Below, piece after piece: positions 29,194 to 42,790 of a stretch of DNA of 64,000 nt. The DNA is from Pachypanchax playfairii (taxonomy: Eukaryota; Chordata; Actinopteri; Cyprinodontiformes; Aplocheilidae). Both the position numbers and the translations under genes were made by a program. Each line of letters opens with the position of its first letter. The stretch's first letter is position 1. The notes under the pieces are model-generated. The model saw only the letters and a program-made list of their open reading frames with translations, made no database searches and was not told where the DNA came from. The stretch is from positions 4,217,006 through 4,281,005 of the forward strand of contig SSNP01000024.1 of NCBI GenBank assembly GCA_006937955.1, in the 5' to 3' direction.

Positions 29194-32100
29194 TGGAGAC
29201 AAGGGAACAAAAGAGAAGAGAAAACTACCAACACTGTCAGACCATCAGAAGAAGAAGAAGTCCTTTGTTTTTATGTGGTGAGCTGCATCTGTGTGTGTGT
29301 GGATCAGCAGAAGATACTGAGAGTGCGCAGTGAGTTTGTGTAAGAGGTGAGTGTGTGTGTGAGCTTTAACATTCAGAGGGTCGGGCAAGTTGCAGCTCGT
29401 ATTGAGAAACACACACAGACACACTCACACAAAGAGCAGTAGTTTATCACGAGCAGCACCTGTCTGAAGCCCCGCCCCTTCAGTCTCTCAGGCTTCTGGT
29501 CAATGTTGACTGTTTATTTAAACCTCAGCTTAGACCTTGTGCTCCCCCCCCCACCTCTCCTGTTTAGTGGAACTCTTGTTTGACCTCCTCACACTGACTG
29601 TTTGGATCCATCCAGATCTACTATAACTACACACAAGACTTCAAACCCTATAATTTCCTCTCTCTTCTACTGCGCCCTTCACCCCCCCCTCCTTTTTACG
29701 TGGCACAATCTACAGTGAGTCCTGGGTGAAGGTAGTAGTTAGGTTGTTAGAGGAGGGTTGCTGACACAGTTCAGCTGCTGAACATGCCCATAAAAAGAAA
29801 TAAATCGAGACCTTACTCTGATTTTTTTCATCCTTTTCTCATTTCTCAGAGCTACAAAGGGCTTCTGTAGCTGCACACTTGTAGCATTTAGTTTGAATTT
29901 TGCCCTTTTCACTGTTTATATGACAAGCTTGGGCAGAATTTTGCTTTTAAGAAGTTGCTCAGTGACCTATTAGGTTCCAGCGACAGCTGCAAAAGGACAA
30001 ATCTACCAAAAAAAGCTCTTTTCTGTTAAATACTGATACCAGATACAAACCTAGCAATGCGACAACTATAAAAAAACCTATTTGGTCACATGAAAAGCAG
30101 TTTTTAAAAATTAGATCTTTCCATCAGCTCAGATTTATTGCTGAGGTGGAACAAATGAGATTTTAATATTTTGTAAATAGTTTTGAGGAAAACAAAAAGC
30201 TGATCAACAACATCACTACTCCTCTGAAATTGTTTAGGAGTGAAATAAGAGATAGTCCGATACACTAGTATCTCTTCGTTTACACTGATCCTTATTCATT
30301 TCGGAGCTGACTCTTGCCATGTCAGTGACCCAGGTGGGATCATGATTTGGTGTGCCAACCATCACGCCCCTCCCACAGGTGGCTCCCAAGGCGACAGCCA
30401 ACCAACACTGCTTAGACATCACTGACTAACAGTAATTACTTTTTTGAAACAATCAAACAAAATTTTTATGGGATGTGACTGCCTATAAATTCTCAAATAA
30501 GGGATCAGTCAGGAAACTTTAAGAAAAGCTCGACTTTGCTTTTCGAATGAAGCAACAAAAACTGCAGCGCGACGTCCCGACCTTTGTTAACACACATGAT
30601 ACAACACGCAGTCATACACTCACGCACGTTGTTTTTCCTCAAATGACCTTTGAGATGTAAATAAGTGTGAGCATTAACATGTGAAATACAAATCTGTCAG
30701 ATTCAGTAGATGTGTGAGTGACGGCTTTTCTCTGCACTTTTGAAGTAGAACCAGTGCTGCTTTCCTCTGCAGAGACTCTATCTTTAAAACCACAGTTTGC
30801 CCATAGGGTGTATATAAATCATGTGACTTACTCTGGATGTGCGAACGCTGAGACTGAAAAGAAGTAGCCTGAAGGCACACATTTAATACATCTCCAGTAA
30901 GAAAATACACATTAAAAACATTTCTGAGTATTGACAGTTGAGCCATTCACGCAGTCTGCTTGTTTAACCCGAAAACTGAAAAGGAAGAAGAATATTATTG
31001 GTCATCTTTCATTAGTCTGGACCTAATTGAAGGGTTAGAGGTTATGCTACCCTTGTGTGCTTGAGGTCCCAGAGGAACCTTCTCTGTCACGTGTCTCCAC
31101 AGTATATTACAAAGCAATTATGAGCAGGTCGCCACGTGCTCTGCCTGCAGGCAAATACTGAGTTTACAGCAGCTAGAAACCACACCCTGTCTGAACCACC
31201 TGCAATAATAAGCTTCCTTTAAATAGAACCAGAATAAGACAACTAAAAGCTTTTCCTGCTGTATTGTTCCCCATTTTTATTTTACAGGAACAAGTCTGAG
31301 CTGCTGCAGACGAGCTAAACCAGTCTCCAGACACTTGGTGTCGGCTGCAGATTAGTAGCCTCGAGCTTCGTCGTGTCGTGACTTTCTTAAGCACAGGTGG
31401 TTTAAAGTTCTCCTGAAGCGTGACTATCCCACTCTGCTCTGTCCCACGAGAACCCTGATATGCTTTTACTCTCTAACTACGGGGTCCAGATGTTTAAATA
31501 TTTAATTATATTTTACAAGCATCAAATCACTTTTTTTAGAGAGTGTCTGATATGTCTGGCAAATCTGAGAATGAGGCCAAGCTCTGATAAAGAAAAAAAA
31601 AAACCATTAATTTGCCTCCTGTTTAAAATAAAGGTACAAGGATGTAGGAGGAGTAAATCTAACATCATTTTTCTCAATGGACTTTTCTAGGATAAAATCT
31701 CAGCTGAAAATTGAACTTTTTTAAATCTAAACCCACCCCCCAAATATAGACACACAGTATTATCTGTATTTGATACACACACTTCAAGAGCACGAGAGTA
31801 TGTCAGCAGTGACGAACACAAGCATAATTTTGCTTGTGTGTGCACACGTCTCTCTTTTCAGACACTTCTTACACCGATGTCATTTATAATACAACCCAAA
31901 TGAAGGGAGGGGGATGGGAGGACAGGCCCCCCCCTCCTGTCTGAGGCACAGCGGGAGGAGATCTTCTTGATTAAGATGGACAGCAGGTAATGAATACTGA
32001 CACACAAACACACAAGCCATGTGGCCCTGAACTGTCTGCTCCTCTTTCCTGTCCTTTCCTCCCTCCTTCCTTGCTTTCATCCCCCACATCTCCCGCTGCA

Positions 32101-32975
32101 TTCCTGACGTGCCTCGGGGAGACAGGAGGGGGGGGGTCTGGGAGGTCTTCAGGACAGGCAAACAACACACACAACACACTCACAATAGCTGCGGCCACTG
32201 CCATTGTGAGTGTGCACTGAGGAAAAGGTCTTGGAGCTCGCATATCAATGGGGGAAATCACAATCCAGCTTTTTTCAATTTGCCCACAGTTCTCAGCGAC
32301 AGAGTGTTGAAACTCCAACGCAGTAAACAGTTTAGTCTCATTCTTCACAGTTTTTTTTTAAGCTGCACCCTTTTGGACCCACAGTAAAGGATTAAACCAT
32401 AGAAGTGTTTCAGACTATGAATCAGTCTACGATGAAGGCCTGAAGCCTTCTGGACAACTTCAACACAACACTGCCCTCTTCTGGCGAAACCCCCACAAAA
32501 CCACAACAAAGATGTCTAGAAATTAGGTTACACATAAATTCTTCAGGTCAACAACAAATCTTCAGTGTATGACTGTCAACAGCTATAAAATATTAACATT
32601 TATGTGCCAAGCTGCAAAAATAATATCAGTTTTATTCAACATAAAGAGGAAAAAAGCTCATTCGAATCAGTCTAATTCCTGGTTTTAAGATGAAGTATAT
32701 TTTGATTAATTGACCACTTGCTACACTTTTGCTGCCTCCATTTCTCTCCAACTGTGCAGACTGTCATAATGTTATTAGATTTGTCACATAGCTTAGCGCT
32801 ACATTAGTCAACTAATCCATCTTCTTTTCCTCAGTTGACCTAATCTTGGGTTTTCCAGAGTCCATCTGACATGGATAACTGCTGGATTATAGCTGGCCAG
32901 CACATTTGAGAAAAGCTCAAAAACAATCACAGCCTGAAAGTCAAAGAAACGACATCTGAATACTTGCACACTCAC

Positions 32976-33758
32976 CGAGGTGTAGTTTGTCTTGCCCACG
33001 TTGTGGTTCTGGTTGTGGTTCAGGTTTTGGTTCTCCTGCTCTCTGCACTGCAGACCAGCAAGGTGTCTCTCCAGGGCTGCCCAGTCCATGGTGGGTAGAG
33101 GCTCTTCATCTACCCTCTCCTCATCTCTCAATCCACGCATAAGCTCTTCAGTCCCCCCACTTCCTCCTCCTTCCCCACCTCCTCCACCCGTGTCACTGCT
33201 GTGGCTCCCCCTGCACCGACTGGAGCTGCGGTGGCTGCGTTTGGGAGTCCCTGTGCCTCCCTCTGGTGTGATGGAGGAATGGACCTGGTTCCTACGAGGC
33301 AAAATCAGGTTACCATTCTGTTTCAGTTCATCTGGGACAGCTGCTACCGAGGTGGCGGTGTGTCCTCCGGGAACCGGGAGGGGCGGCGCAGTCTTCACAT
33401 CCTGGAATTCTTCAGCAAGGCTGCGAGCGTTCACTGCCTTCCTGTAGCCTTCCTCAATGCTATTAACACTCACAACACCATCTCTGCTTTCTTCTTGACT
33501 TGAAGGCTGTGGAGACGTATAATCCTCTCCATACTCACTCTCCCACTCCTCTATTACCTTCTTTTTGTACTCTTGGTAGTCCTCATCCTCTTCATAGTCA
33601 TCTAAAGTGACCAGATCTGGGGAGGGGGATGACTTGTAGTCCTCCAAAGTGGCCAGGTCAAGCGAAGGAGAACATGGTGTAACCTTGTTGGAGTTGGACT
33701 CTGAGCTGGAGCGACTGGATGCATCACTCCCCAGATCCATGCCATCCTCCCGATAATC
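32976..33758 (-). CDS. schip1: schip1 coding exon 2 (large acidic/serine-rich N-terminal exon)
   Basis: The exon is 783 bp, 261 codons, phase 0 at both ends. The acceptor reads TTGCAG before GATTATCGG and the donor is TCG|GTGAGT. It encodes residues 4-264 of the long isoform, starting DYREDGMDLGSDASSRSS, then acidic tracts (EDEDYQEYKKKVIEEWESE), a Ser/Arg and glycine-rich linker near residue 200, and the conserved MDWAALERHLAGLQCREQE block at about 227-245. The same acceptor would receive IQCJ exons in a read-through transcript. The frame stays open 55 codons past the donor into the intron, but that extension is not family-like and the strong donor argues against its use. The region is predicted largely disordered. 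The Asn/His-rich stretch just before the donor looks lineage-specific. Confidence 0.93.
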
Positions 33759-36176
33759 CTGCAATCACAAAACAAAAGCATGAAGCTGATAGGTGACAAT
33801 AACTTATAAGCAAGTGCATGAAGAGAGAGAGGAAGGAGAAGAGGGAAATAAAAAGAGAATTTAAGGAAGTGTGCAATGTTGGATTAATCACATCAGTGTT
33901 GTGGTTTGAGACAGGCAACCACAATGCACTTCCTGATCAGCAGGAACTTCCTTTCTGCTGCAGTTTTATTGCCACCGTCTTTTTTTTTTTTTGCAGTTAT
34001 CACCTCCACGTGTTTTTTCAAGCCTAACAGATCATTTCATCCCTTTTACATTCCACGTTTTTTGTAAATGCATACATGTGCATTTGGAAGGGCTTCTGCA
34101 ATATTTGACACCCACAGCGAGGGCGGAGTTCCGGCGGCTGGACGTGTCAGGAAAATATCCCACCACCTACAGATACATCTGCACAACACCACAGGAGCAA
34201 AATGGGGGTGTTGTGAGTGATTGACAGACATGTTAACACACCGTTCAGCAAACTGCAGCATCCACAGGTGAGTCAAAAGCTGTTCCCCGACCTTGACCGT
34301 GTTGCTTCCGCGAGGGGAGCAATCACCACCTGACTGATTAGAACACAGCTAATGAAAATGTCTCTGTTGTTTACAACCAGCCACAAATCTCCACCTGAGC
34401 CTCCTCTAGTAGCATTATTACTTCTTTTTTTTTCTCCTCCACAGAAGCACAGCATCATAGCATTTCCCCACTTTTAATACTTAATGAAAAGCAAGGCGCA
34501 CCCAAATTTCTCTCAGGGCAAAGAAAAATTAACAGCACAATCCTGGGTGACCACAATAAGAGCTGCGCGGGAAACTAATTAATTATGAAGATTGCTGATT
34601 ACTGGCGTTGACCGAGAGATTTGCCTCTTGCACAAGACTCAGCAGAGGGGTGGGCAGAATCAAAATATATCCAGCGACAATAACCTCATTTTAAGTTGTG
34701 GCTACTGGATCGCACCTGGGCGGTCATCTGCTTTTCCTGAAGGACAAAAAAATAAGTAAAAGAATGTGACTCAGCATCTTAGAGACTATAAGAAAAGTGC
34801 TGATGGGATGTAGAAACATAAACATTTCTGCATAGCACGGGTCAAAGAGGGAATTGATGCAGATGCACATGAGATTGACAAAGAAAATAAGATAAAGAAA
34901 GAAAAAAAAGCCTTAAAGTAGCAGCAAGCTGTGGAAAAGCCATTTCAATACTTGAGAACATTACATTTTAGGAATATTAAACACCCCAGTAGACCAGATC
35001 TAACGTTTTGCTTATGAACAGTAATATAATGTGAAAGCTTTCTTGGACAAGCTTTCACAATCTAGGGGTGGGGGAGTGGGTTACTGTCATGAAAACACTC
35101 CAGGAATCTGAGATTACAGCAAGAAGGGAGAGATTTCAGGGCACATGACATCATAATGTGGTCAAATATTAAAAGATATTTAGAGAAACAACCCATCCAG
35201 ATAATTTATAAAACATAAAGTCCCAGTAATATTAAATACATGAGGGGGAAATCTCACCAAATTGCCCATCAGGCGTGCTGGAACAGTATATGGTCTGAAA
35301 AGCGGTCTGCCATGTTGGCTTTCTCACCCTAATGCTATAATCGCGTTAGAAATCTCGGCCACTGATCTCTCTGTTTCTTCTATTCCAATGTTTGCACCCT
35401 GGTTTCTCCTACTTTTATCGCGTCAATACGTAATGGTCACGTAACTGCGAGTAATGCGAACATGTGAATATAGATATAAAGAGAGAGAGGTGAGGGAGGT
35501 TGAAGACGCCAGGCTGAAGCGTTAATTCGGATCTGATGTGGGATTAACGGAAGCGCACGCAGAGACTACACAGACTGGCGCTGGTCAACAAAATACATGC
35601 AAATTGACAGCTGCACCGATATCCACCCCACAGCCAGCTACGAGTTGGGAGTGGGGGGCTGGGTGAGGGGGGGGCGTTTATTTTCTATATCAAAGAACAT
35701 TCTGCTCACAAGTCAGTCCTCTTTAGGTGGTTTGAAAGGGGGTTATCATCCTCATCATCGTATACGCCCAGACTATGCTGCGTGTGTCGAACCCACTCCA
35801 ACTGGCATCTCTGCACGCGTGACAGTTGCACGATAACATCTGGCAACAAAAAGGTTATTTTTAATCCCCATATATCATTTAGATATGATATTAGGTATAT
35901 GTTTCTTTAATTTGCGCACAGCCACTCGCAGCTTTACTCTAATGATGTAATGTTCCCCAAAAAAGTCCCAGGAGGAATCGCAACATCCCTCCTCGGGAAG
36001 AGAAAGGACAGAAACGCCCAGTATCAAAGTATTACAAGGCGGATGTCACCCTCTAAGTAACCCCAGTTCGTGCGTTTTGATCAGTCAGAATTAAAGTCCG
36101 AGTCTCCTCAAATGAAACCCAGAGGAGCAATTATAAAAAAGTAACCTCACTGCCGTTTAAACAACACGATACTTAC
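33759..36176 (-). other. schip1 intron 1
   Basis: A 2.4-kb intron between donor ACA|GTAAGT and acceptor TTGCAG. The 34.5-34.7 kb part contains ATTA-type homeodomain core motifs (AACTAATTAATTATG at about 34573) and could be a regulatory element, but composition alone does not prove it. Open frames here have no family resemblance. Confidence 0.7.
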
Positions 36177-36185
36177 TGTCATCAT
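36177..36185 (-). CDS. schip1: schip1 coding exon 1 (start codon, three codons)
   Basis: The minus strand reads ATG ATG ACA followed directly by a strong donor, GTAAGTA. Joined to the acceptor at 33758 in phase 0 it gives MMT-DYREDGMDL, which fits SCHIP1-type proteins at this junction. An in-frame TGA lies 24 nt upstream (36207-36209), so translation of this isoform has to begin here. The first ATG has A at -3. A separate out-of-frame ATG begins at 36201, so this first exon also carries a short upstream reading frame. The 5' UTR continues to the right into a CpG-bearing region; the transcription start cannot be fixed by eye. The assignment rests on phase and splice logic, not on a transcript. 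Confidence 0.72.
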
Positions 36186-36650
36186 CTTTGTAGTTTCCCA
36201 TCCACGTCAAGACATGTTAAAGTGTAAATCCCAGCTGTCAGACAACGTGATGGTGCTGAGTTGTTTCCCAGCGAGCCTTATTCTAAGGACGGGCGGCGGC
36301 GAGGCGAGATTCACCGGAGAAAAGACGGAGAGCCGGTGGATAACAATTCACAGTCATCGCTGAGAGTCAGTGTGTGGTCTTTTCCAACAGAAGAGCCGGT
36401 GCTGTTGTTGTTCGGGAGGTGGAGGTTCTGGTAGAAATAATCTATACTATAAGGTGTCAAAGTCCCAGTAGGTCAGCGGTACCTCCTGTCCTCTCCTCCC
36501 CGGCGCACGCAGACACGGAGCGGTGCCCACAGCCAGATTGCGCTCTCTCCACGTCAGCTGGGAAGCAGATTTCCTCTGAGTGAAGAGCGACCCCTTCCAC
36601 CGCGTGCGCTTCAGAAATTTCACACGATCTGGGTTCCCTTATGAACAAGA
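36186..36650 (-). promoter_or_regulatory. candidate schip1 promoter and 5' UTR region (CpG-bearing)
   Basis: Immediately upstream of the start exon the sequence changes from AT-rich to GC-richer with many CpGs, including GGGCGGCGGCGAGGCGAG at about 36290-36307 and further CpG-rich stretches at 36480-36620. Such a local CpG-bearing patch in AT-rich fish DNA next to a first coding exon suggests the schip1-specific promoter, separate from a distant iqcj promoter. No clear TATA box was seen and the start site cannot be placed by eye. A CT microsatellite lies just beyond at 36714. Confidence 0.45.
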
Positions 36651-36713
36651 CCTATAGGACGCGCAGATCGAACATGTGCTACCCAGCTGGCACAGGTTCG
36701 GGGTTTGTGGTAG

Positions 36714-36770
<57 letters not shown>
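36714..36770. repeat. CT/GT microsatellite
   Basis: A run of CT dinucleotides with one TTT interruption (36714-36762) passes into GTGTGTGT. It sits a few hundred bases upstream of the schip1 first exon on the gene's 5' side and can therefore vary in length near the promoter. Confidence 0.9.
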
Positions 36771-36771
<1 letters not shown>

Positions 36772-38129
36772 AGTGTCGCAGCCCGCCGATCCGAGGAGTG
36801 ACGAAGACACACAAAGTCCAACCTTCTGCACTCACTGACCCTACAAGCCAAAGCCCGAGAAACAGAGCGGAAACTTTTTATTAAACAACAGTCACTTCAG
36901 GTGTTTTAAATTTTTAGTTCCCTCTGAGAGGAAGTCCTGCAAAGCTGTCAATTTTAAGACCTGTGCAACGATGAAACCCAACGCAATACGTGCCGACCCA
37001 AATCCACAAACCACAGAACATCTGAGCGACCACACGCTGTTCGGTGACATTTCATTAACGCAGAGAGATCACCTCCTACTGTTTTTTTTCTAATGGCTGG
37101 CATCTAAATAATAAAAGATTGAGTTTATCAGAATTAAAGCCGATAAACGCAAAAGTCTAGGAGTAATATTTATATAAGAAATCTAAAGGATAATTACATA
37201 GAGAAATGAATTAAAAACAGAATATTGTGTTGCTGGAATCACTGCGTAAAGGCTCAGAAAGGCTTCGGAAAAAAAATCACAGTCAGTGAGCACAAGTCTG
37301 TGCTGCATCCATAAATTCTAATTAAAACTCTACCAAAGAGGCGGAAACATGTAGAGGACATGAAGAGGATGAAGAAATACTGTTACCTCTCTGTTAACAC
37401 AGTCAAATGGGCTGATAAATACAATCTGAAATTATTTGTGGAAATCCCTGAAGCTGTTTATTGTAAAGAGGAGAGGGATCATGTTGTTATCAGCACATAG
37501 TTCAGATGTCTGAGATTACGATACACACGATGCACGACTGGTTTTAAAGTATCTCTATATCTCATATAGGTCTTTCTGATTTCCAGACTTTAATTCGAAC
37601 AGCATCGAGGAAACTGGAATCCACTGAAAACATCATGAAAACACAAAATAATCAGAAGTGAATTCTATATTATCCTCATTGACATCAGTAAAATGATGCT
37701 ATCTAACCTTTATTGAGACTTGCACTGAGTTGCAAGTTGCAAGAAATTACTTAAATAAAGATGGACAATACGTCTCTGTCCAGTTCTGCTGCTTTTTTGT
37801 CTTGCAGACTGGGGTTGAAGGTCCTGCCAATTTATCTGCACACAATCATCAAACAATCACCACAATCAATTGTGCTTCATGAGCATCAAAAAACCAATTA
37901 CACCTGATATGAGCACAGCTTTGAAGGCGTTTATTTAAGAGCCTGTCATTCACAGGTAAATAATAATCAAAGCTGTTTAACTTGTTCTAAATATGTCTGA
38001 TTATGTTTGATAATCTAATGATTGTCACAAATTCCACAAAGTAAAAACATTATCAGCCTGTTCGTCATCTTCAATCAAACTGTAAATGTAACGCTCACAA
38101 TCAAGACAGAAAAAGAATACTATAGAATA

Positions 38130-38242
38130 CTTTTTTTTTTACCTATATGCTGTTTTTAACTTGTATTTTAATTGTGTTTTAAATGTTTTTAATTGTTGTT
38201 GTAAGGTGACCTTGAGTGTCCAGAAAGGCGCCTATAAATAAA

Positions 38243-38318
<76 letters not shown>
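38130..38318 (+). mobile_element. LINE 3' tail with TTA microsatellite
   Basis: The sequence GACCTTGAGTGTCCAGAAAG followed by GCGCCTATAAATAAAATTTA is the common 3' terminus of teleost L2-type LINEs and their dependent SINEs. It runs into about 24 TTA units (38245-38318), a usual tail-derived microsatellite. Only the 3' end is evident; the left boundary is approximate. Open frames through the array encode only Tyr runs. Confidence 0.65.
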
Positions 38319-41300
38319 GAGTTTTAAGTATCCACACGGCCACAACAGCTTTACAAAGTTTTCTGTCACTATTTCCTAAAATGTTTTCGTTTATTTCTGC
38401 TTGCAAACAGGGACACATATTCCTGGAAGCAATCACAGTGTTAGAAACATGGAATGACACATGCATGAAGGTGCACACTCATGCACGTGCACACACACAC
38501 ACAGATGTTGTTTAAGAGCTGCAGAGGGGTGAACAGGAACATGAATTGATCTCAATACGTGACATTCTGTTTCAAAATGGAGATCAAGGAAAATGTCAGA
38601 GATAAACTACTCCACAGCAGCAGTAGTACGTTGTAGTACACTATCCAAATCATTTGTTTAAGAAATGTGTTGGATCTTTATCAGCTAATAATATTTAAAA
38701 CCATATGAAACGCACCTTTCTCTCATTCTTAGAGGCAAAATTATTATTTAATTCTTATAGAAAGAGGCTGTCTTTGGATGTAAAATAGCTGGTGCAACAG
38801 AGTTCATCTGTGTAATAACAGAGCAATACTTCAAAGACCTCTGACTGAGCGTCTCCTTTAACTTCACTGGGGACAACACTTGTTATGATCATCCCAAAGA
38901 GAAGGACAGCAGGAGTCCTGCCTGTTGCTTCGACTCAACTCCTCATTAATGCTTTCAACTCTTATCAGCCTTCCTGCCCCTCTAAAATCACCCAAACATG
39001 ATTCCATCTCAGCGAAGAGATAACTGAGTGCCTTTGGGGGGAATTAACTCATTTTGAAGATTTTATCTGAGAGATAATGTGAGGACTATAAGTTCATTTG
39101 CTCACCAGGCAATTAACTCACCATTAATTTGTCAACAGGAAGCTAATATTGTTTAGGTCAATTATGCACTCGTACATACACACACGCACACATTTCCCTG
39201 TCTTTGGAGTTTGCATCTCTTTCTTTAAAGCTGAAGATTCTAAAAACAGTTCCGACACTGCAACCGTCCCCTCGGTGGATGGTTCTACAAAACAATAAAA
39301 GCTTCAAGGGACTTAGAGTCAAGAGATAAAGATGTCCATAATCCGTCACTTCAAAGCCCCTTTATTCATATTTTCATCACACCAGCAAGAAAAAAAAAAG
39401 ACTTTTTTTATACTTTTGATTGAGGAGGTGGTCAAAGAAAAATTCCCCATGCAACACCTCCAGCAACTCAGATCAATCACGCTTCTATTTTTTTCTTGCT
39501 TTACTAAGAAGAAGAGGTGCAATGTCTGTCAAAGTGCCATTCAGTGGGATTTACCAATCACTGAGGAGCAGAGACATGTGGAGAAACAGCCCGTTCTAGA
39601 TCTACAGTATCTTGGAAAGCTTTGCTCTATCTGCCGGCCCAACAGTCCATCTGTGGCAGATATCTGGCAGGAATCACTGAAGCCCCATTACTGACAGAGA
39701 GATAAGGCCGGAGAAAAGAATGCCCCTCGGATAATACTGGAAAAGTCAGGAAACATCTTCGTCTGCTTATATCTGTCTCGCAAGTGTTTAAAAAACAGGG
39801 CGCTCCTGACAGTCTGAGAAATTGAACCTGTCTCTTGCTTGTCAGAAACTCAGAGAGACACCGACAGTGACCTTGGAGGATTCTCCCTCGCACTTTCCTC
39901 TCTGAGTCTCTCTTTAACTCTTCTCTGGGACTGAGGGACTGAGTTCACCTTGAAATAAGATGGACCAAACCAGATGACAGACAAGGAAGTATTGGAAACA
40001 GGACTGTGGTACAAGGACAAACCTGCAAAAAAACTTCCCAGTTTTTACTGTTTTTATTTGATAGAGAAGGTACAATCCTGGCTGTCATAAAGGAAATCTT
40101 AATATTGTTCAAACCATGTATTATTTCTCACCACCGAAACATCCTCACATATATTTTGCATATAAAGTTAAAAAAAAAAAACAACAAAAAATTGACTCCA
40201 GGAAAATAATCCTGGTATCTAAATTGGAATTATTTTTAATTTTCTTGTTCATTGTTGTGTGTAGAGGATTTCGATTAAAGGATTATGGGATTTCTAGTTT
40301 GGTGATCCTGCTTTTGAATTTTTTTTTTTCCATTTTTCATTATTCCATTGGTGTGAATTCTCTTTCAATTTACAAATTCGTTTCTGCAAACTAAAAACAC
40401 GTTTTTAAAAGGTGCCAACTTGTTTTCACCATCACAGCCATCAGCTGTAAACCAACCTTGCGTCCCAGTGGCTCTTTTTCAGACCCAAAGTGGCTTTAAG
40501 AGTTAGTTTCTCTCATCATTTTGTAGAAAATACACAAAGTTTAGATCATGTGACAAAAGTTCATGTCATCAAAAACACAGTAAATGCATTGCAGCCTTTT
40601 AAAGTAAAACAGCTAAACTAGTAACTAGTAAAACGTCAAATAAAATGAATAGAATACGGTGAATATAAGAGCAATTGGAACATCATGTGATTAAATTTGA
40701 CATAGTAGAAACTATTATTAACCCTATAACATCAAATATCCCATATGGACAAATATGCTGGTACTGTTGCAGCTTATTTAAAGAATAATTAACTCCCTTG
40801 AATAGAGAATCAGTCACAACTAATTGTCTAATGTTACCAAAAATTCGTTGTTTATTTACACAGATTTGCTAAATAGTTTGGACTGATTTGTTAATACACT
40901 TAAAGAGATGATTAATCCTACAACAGAGTCATGTTTCAATCTGTTTAATTAGGATTACATGTACCGTTCAGCTTTTTATCAGCCACACAGCCATTTAGTG
41001 GGAACAAACAAGCTCCTGGGTAGTTTGGTGTTCACCACACTGAACATCGACCAGATAAACAGAGACCAGAACTATAAGGAGCTCAGGGAGAGAATTTTAA
41101 ATCTCAGTGTTGAAGGTAAAGACTACTAGACCATTTCCTGGGTTCATCAGACAGATAGAGTAAAAAGAAACAAGTATGAACTACTTTCAAGATGAAGGTT
41201 TAAGCACATCCATTTCTGACCACACCATCGACATTTTGAACCTCCATGGCGGAAAACCCTGGAAGGCTCCACTAATGACAGAAGAAATTCTCCCAAATTC

Positions 41301-42544
41301 AAACTGGAACTAAAAAAAATACATGTTGACAAACCACAACGTTTCTGTTCGAACATCCTCTGAGACGATGAGGGAAAACTGTTGTGTTGTTTACTGTGTA
41401 AGGGTACCAACAAACCTGGGTACGCCTGTTTTTGATATGCCTTTTCCAAACGTTCTAAGAACTCCATGTCTGCATATCAAATGATACAAGTTTTGTCTGG
41501 CCTCTTCCAAAAGATCAAACTATCGCAGAAAGCAAGTGTCAATTTTATTATTATTATTACAATTATTAATGTTAAATAAAACATAAAGTATAATAATTAG
41601 CCAATAAATAGCTCAAATGTCAACAAACAAAATTTTCTGACTATTATTGAAGGTATTAAGCTTCACTGAGTTAAACTAACAGCATATACTGTATGTACTA
41701 AATTGTTTTTGGGATAATCACAGGAGAACTGGAATCATATCTTTGCTCCGCATTTGAACGTGTTTTGTAGGAGACAGGACTGATAATGCTGGTTATGATG
41801 ATGCCCCTTCAAATATTATAGGCATACAAACTCATGAAGTAAAGACAAAAGTGTCCATAAAGGGAGACTCTGGAGGTAGCAGGTGGGGGGGCTTCTTGCA
41901 AAAATCACACTCAAAGCACAGCGTGCAGCCCTAGAAGCCCCATGGGAAACAGCAAAAACACTGCAGAAATATCTTCTTCTTGCTAATGGTGTTAATGGAA
42001 GGAGAGCACACAGAGAAAACCATTAATCTACTCCAAGAAACAAGACCGACACATGAAAAACATCTGGAGTGGTTTCAGACGCACATAAATGGACAGTATT
42101 GTGTTAAGAAATGGGGGGGAAAATGTCCCTTTTTGGAAAACCAAAATCATAACTGCAAATGCGCACAAACCAGGTAAAAAAAAAAGTTTTTTCCAACATT
42201 CTGAAAACACACGTGTTCCATGAACCATCCACAAAACCCATGATTTTAAAAACAAACTTTTTCTAAAGGTTTTGGTTATAAATTAACATGGAATTTGAAT
42301 CACGATTAGGCACAAAATACAGCCTTTCAATATGCGTTACACAAAGTGTTACTATTTTTAGAAACTGACATAAAATCAGGTTCTTTCAGCTGACAGACTC
42401 AGTGTTTAGATGTTTCTGTGATTAAGAAGGATTTAAAGGACATAACTTGACTTTAACAAAACCTAATAGAGCAACATTTACCTCGAACTGCTGAAACATC
42501 ATCAACCCTGTGAATCAAGATGAAGAATAAAAAAAGTGCTCTCT

Positions 42545-42790
42545 GTCATGTAGCGGTAGCGCCGGCGTTTGCTGTGGTGTGGTGGACCCAAAATGCAAAG
42601 AGCAGCAGGCGGGCAGACTGGAGTAAAATGCAAAACATGATTTTAATGGAGGTTTAAAGGAACAAAAATAAGGACTTGACATGATATAGAACTGAACAGA
42701 GAACAGAAAACTTATCCTAATGATAACGGGTAAATTAACAAACACAGGTGAGAGGCGTGGACCATCATGGCAGTGGTGCAGCATGGAGCG
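42545..42790. repeat. possible dispersed repeat (unclassified)
   Basis: The segment from GGTAGCGCCGGCG through TGGTGGACCCAAAATGC to GGTGAGAGGCGTGGACCATC resembles non-autonomous repeats frequent in percomorph genomes, and its base composition differs from the AT-rich surroundings. No terminal repeats or target duplication could be confirmed, so class and limits are open. Confidence 0.3.

Larger units (their letters stand above)
17161..32975 (-). other. rest of the large schip1 intron 2, mostly non-repetitive with one LINE relic
   Basis: The long isoform joins 32976 to 8117, so this whole stretch is intronic. Seen within it: a truncated LINE tail at about 23285-23560, an A run at 29174-29193, pyrimidine-rich tracts near 25300-25440 and 32040-32090, and a GGGA-rich patch at about 22320-22340. 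The stretch 20460-20660 resembles a dispersed repeat but could not be assigned. No further coding exon was recognised. Confidence 0.7.

Noticed and set aside
32808..32975. Continuation of the exon 2 frame for 55 codons past TNYTS
   Set aside because: A strong GTGAGT donor at 32975 and loss of family similarity after it indicate read-through into intron.
32992..33447. 151-codon and other open frames on the + strand
   Set aside because: They are antisense shadows of schip1 exon 2, whose GC-rich third positions suppress stops on the other strand.
38216..38515. 99-codon open frame with a Tyr run
   Set aside because: It is the translation of the TTA microsatellite.
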